Origin: Anaeramoeba flamelloides | Lineage: Eukaryota > Metamonada > Anaeramoebidae | Direction: 5' to 3' | Length of the DNA stretch: 64,000 bases | NCBI GenBank assembly: GCA_027625915.1 | Contig: JANTQA010000048.1 | Span: 1,116,001-1,180,000, forward strand | The notes under the pieces: model-generated | Seen by the model: the letters and a program-made list of their open reading frames with translations, nothing else | What the model was told of the DNA's origin: nothing | Databases searched by the model: none | Shown: positions 60,642-64,000 of the stretch, in pieces | How the letters are laid out: every line of letters begins with the position of its first letter | Numbering within the stretch: the first letter of the stretch is position 1 | Made by a program: the position numbers and the translations under genes

Positions 60642-62605
60642 ATGGAAAACAAAAACAACATTTATGTTTTTGAAAAAGATAGATCCAAACTGAATTTCCT
60701 TATCACCCAAAATAAAATCCATGACAAATGGTACCCAACAAAGAAAATAAAAGAAATCCAAAAAGTTGCTCTGTCTAATTCTTCAGACCTTTTGGTCTTA
60801 AAGCAAAATAACAAACTGCTTATGTACACAAATTCAACCAAACATAAATACCAAATCGATGAGCAAATAAAAAACATATACTCAAATCGTTTGATATATT
60901 TTATCGTTACAGAGAGCGGGAAGGTCTTTTTTCTCTCAAGCAAAACAAGTCATACTGTGGTCCCATCCGAAGAAAGTTGCTCCGGTGATATAGGCTTTTT
61001 GAACGAAATAAAATTTTTTACAAACAAAAATATCTTGGTTGATTCAATGGCAATGGCAGGTTGGACAAATTATTTTCTTTGTAAAGACCAATCACTTTAC
61101 GGAAATGGGTTAAATAGAGAAGGTAAATTCTTCAATTCCTCATCCCCTTCAAATCGTCGATTCAAAAGAAAAGAAAAAAAAATAATTTTCTTCTTGTTTT
61201 GTTTATTTTTTTTTCCTACTTCAAATCAAAACAAAAAAAAAACAAAAAACAAACAAAAAAAAAAAAAAAAAAAAACAAATTAGGACAATTGGGTAATGGA
61301 ACACAGCAAAATGAACAAATGCCAGTTTTCCTTCGGAAGAATGTAGATAGGATCTTTGCGGGTAATAGCTCTCGTGGGATGTTTTACACTCAAGGTATCA
61401 AATTGTTCTCTTGTGGCGAGAACTCTTATTATAAGTTTAGTACGGGAAAAACAAATGACAACAATCATAAATATACCAGCCCTGTTGAAATTACCCCGTC
61501 CCTCGAAAAATACGGAATTAATGCAACACACATCAAGGATCTGCAAACAAATGGAAATACAACAATTTTTATTACACATGAGGGGAAAACATATTCGTGT
61601 GGCGACGGCATATATAATGGCCATAACAAAGAAGTTTGTAGCTTTACAGAAATCCCAAAGCTTATGAACAAAACTGCAATTCATTTTGGCCTTGCAGAAT
61701 ATTACGCAATTCTGTTAACAGAAGACAACGAATGCTATGCCTGGGGAAAAATAAAAAATTCCAACAGCCAGAATACGGGAGAACCACAAAAAATTGAGCT
61801 TCCTAAGATAAACCTGTCTTTACCATTAGTCGTTTCGTGTGGTACTTATTCGAGTGTTCTTTATAATACCAATTATAAAACAAATCTTCAAGCCGATTTT
61901 AGAACGTTTTATAAGGACCAGCAACTTGGTGAGATATCAATAAAGTCCATAGGTTCCCATTCAACAGAAAGCCTTCTCCACTGTTTTCAAATCCTGGTCG
62001 AAACAAGAACAGGAACACAAATAAAGCAAATTGAAGACTTGTTCAAAGAAAAGACTTTCTCAGAAGAAGAAACCAATGCCTTTTTAGAATGGGCTTTTGT
62101 TGATCAAATTACAAACAAAGTTTCATTGAATACTGTCTTCGAGTCTTTAAATTTAAATTTCCCCCCCGAAAATAGTCTTGAAAGTGATTTATTGAAATTA
62201 TATAAAAATGAATCTTCCAAAGACTTTAATATTTTAGTGAAAGAAGATGATGATGATGATGAGGAGGATGAGGATGGAAATGAGGTCGACGAAGACGAAG
62301 GATTTGAAGAAATTCCTGTTCACAAATTCATTCTAATAACTCGTTCCGGGCTATATCGTGATTTGTTTAATAATGTAAATGAAAAAGAAAAAAATATGAG
62401 ACAAGTCAAGGACTTTTCTGGCAAATCAATCGAAAGTTTGGAAATTTTAATCAAATATTTTTATACTAATAAAATTGAGTTGACCGCTGATGACGACCCT
62501 CAATTAATTGCTGAGGAATTGGAAGACGCTGTCGAATATTACCAATTAAGCAATAATTCAAATTTTAATCAAGAATTAAATAAAATTAAAAGAGGTTTTA
62601 TATAA
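60642..62605 (+). CDS. RCC1-repeat and BTB domain protein, two exons
   Basis: Exons 60642-61122 and 61284-62605 (intron GTAAAT...TTAG, phase 1) give 600 residues. The join rebuilds an RCC1 repeat: GNGLNRE-GQLGNGTQ. Further RCC1-like blades are LFSCGENSYYKFSTG, TYSCGDGIYN and CYAWGKIKN, covering about residues 1-345. A helical stretch (about 346-470) follows. A BTB fold at 474-585 holds NILV, IPVHKFILITRSGLYRDLF and a ..SGKSIESLEILIKYFYT core, with an acidic Asp/Glu insert at about 481-503. RCC1-BTB proteins of this layout form large families in Anaeramoeba as I remember it. RCC1 blades often bind chromatin, Ran or membranes, and BTB recruits Cullin-3 or partners; the actual role here is unknown. 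The first open frame alone would run into the intron and give a false short protein. Confidence 0.9.
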
Positions 62606-64000
62606 TTTTATTTAATTAATATTTTGATATCCGCTGTATTATAAAGATTTAAGCTATTTCCAAAAAAGCGGGGTAAATTTATTTGAAAATATTTTTATTA
62701 AACTCAAATTCTAATATTATTTTTTTAATATTCAAAATTGTCATTTCTCAGAAATTAATTCCACATAATAATTCAATATGTTTATTTATATTAAATTGTC
62801 ATAAATAAAAAATATAATATTTATTGATCACAATTTTATTTGATATTTTTTTTTATGGATGAAAATTAGTTGCTATTTTTTTTCATTTTGATCAAAAAAT
62901 TTTCTACAAAAAAGTGGTAAATACCAATTATTTTCTAAACTTTAAATCTGTCAAAGTAGCAAAAACATTTTTTTCAAATATCAAATTTTTTTTTTTAGAT
63001 TTGACCTTTGAAGTTAAAATAAGAATTAATTAGAATAATATACATCAAAGAATATTTGTTACCTGAATGAAAAAAAAAAATGATTCAATCAATTTATTTT
63101 AAAAATTGAAAAACTCAAATTCTTTTCTCAGATTGAGAAAAATAATAATGTATATTTTTGAAATCTAATTAAAAATCAAAATAAAATTTTCATAGAAATC
63201 AATATGATTTCTCTGCGATTGTTTTCAGTTTTTCAATTATATTCGGGTTAGTATGTTTTTACCAAATAACAATCGATCTTGCAATAAAAAAAAATGTAAA
63301 AGAATTAGGTTCAAAAAACCCTTGAAAAAATAATTACAAAAATGAGAAAAAATGATTTCGATTTTGGAAATTTCAAATATTAATATTTATCTTCTTGGCA
63401 CATTCAAAACCTTTAAATTTATAATTCACCAATTACAGCTGGGTTCCTTAACTGAAAGATAGTTTAACATGGAAAACGTATCATAAGTATTTTACTGCTT
63501 AAAAATTTGTTTGAAAACTTTTCATATGTCCCTTTTTTTATTATTAATGTATATGTTGTTTTTAACAAATGAATGTTTATATTTTTTTTTCTTTTTTTGG
63601 AAATTTTTTAAAAAACTATTTTGAAATGTTTGCATAGTGTGCTGACTCAATCAATTTTGATATTTACTTTGATTATATATTACTATTGAACTAATAGAAC
63701 TACTTATAAAGAAAAAATTATATTTAATGTAAAAAAAAAAATCGACTTTTCTTGGAATACCTTTTATGTTTTTTTAAACAAAAAATTCATCAATCAATTT
63801 TTTTCAATTAATGTAAACAATCTTTTCTAAGTAATTTTTGATGAAATGTAATATATAATGTTGAAAACTGTTTTTTTTTTAATCAGATCAAAAAGTTAAT
63901 ATTTTTGTTCAAGAGGATAAAAAAAATGAAATAAATTATAAAATTTAACTGTAAAGCTACACAATTTTTCCAAAACTCGAACAAAAAATTATATAAAACG
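62606..64000. other. AT-rich 3' flank, no feature seen
   Basis: The remaining 1.4 kb downstream of the RCC1-BTB gene is AT-rich with short homopolymers. I see no gene, inverted repeat or copy of the repeat families above. Confidence 0.6.

Noticed and set aside
1-64000. CRISPR array, rRNA or LTR/virus-like element
   Set aside because: No regularly spaced repeats, no rRNA landmarks, and no capsid, reverse-transcriptase or integrase-like frames were seen.

Overview
This 64 kb window is nuclear DNA of a very AT-rich, gene-poor protist. Genes are far apart, several are interrupted by GT-AG introns, and the spaces between them are poly(A)/poly(T) tracts and worn repeats. A RCC1-plus-BTB protein, a second BTB protein with long Lys/Glu runs, and the general codon and composition style match what I remember of Anaeramoeba (anaerobic amoeboflagellates, Metamonada). 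That placement is inference from gene style; there is no rRNA here to settle it. The code appears standard, with TAA, TAG and TGA read as stops.

I support nine protein-coding genes. From left to right: a BTB/BACK protein fused to an amidotransferase-like domain (5.3-7.5 kb, minus); decapping activator Dcp1 in two exons (10.6-12.1 kb, minus); a large protein of unknown function with PH-like modules and a charged tail (17.8-20.2 kb, minus); a five-exon protein with two PH-like modules (24.3-25.6 kb, minus); a secreted beta-propeller-like protein split by a 3.3 kb intron (30.7-34.9 kb, minus); a POT/PTR (SLC15-type) oligopeptide transporter (42.2-44.0 kb, minus); a RING-H2 protein in two exons (49.9-50.8 kb, minus); ribosomal protein uS3 in three exons (54.8-56.0 kb, minus); and an RCC1-BTB protein in two exons (60.6-62.6 kb, plus). 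They do not form a pathway. They cover mRNA turnover, translation, ubiquitin-linked scaffolding and nutrient uptake. Several were rebuilt across introns; splice joins were read by eye and checked for frame and for family motifs.

The space between genes is mostly a graveyard of short non-coding mobile elements. The clearest is an 865 bp element at 44254-45118 with about 265 bp nearly identical inverted arms and a TTA target duplication, sitting 210 bp upstream of the transporter. Others are TTAA-bounded elements beginning GGACTA or GGGACTAG, a family of near-palindromes in four copies, a foldback family with CCTAACG/CGTTAGG modules in at least six places, a family carrying clustered TCGCGAT palindromes, a large 58.8-59.7 kb foldback, and two related mosaics at 27-30 and 40-41.5 kb. 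One dispersed repeat overlaps the last exon of the PH-like gene. I saw no transposase, no LTR element, no tRNA or rRNA gene and no CRISPR array.
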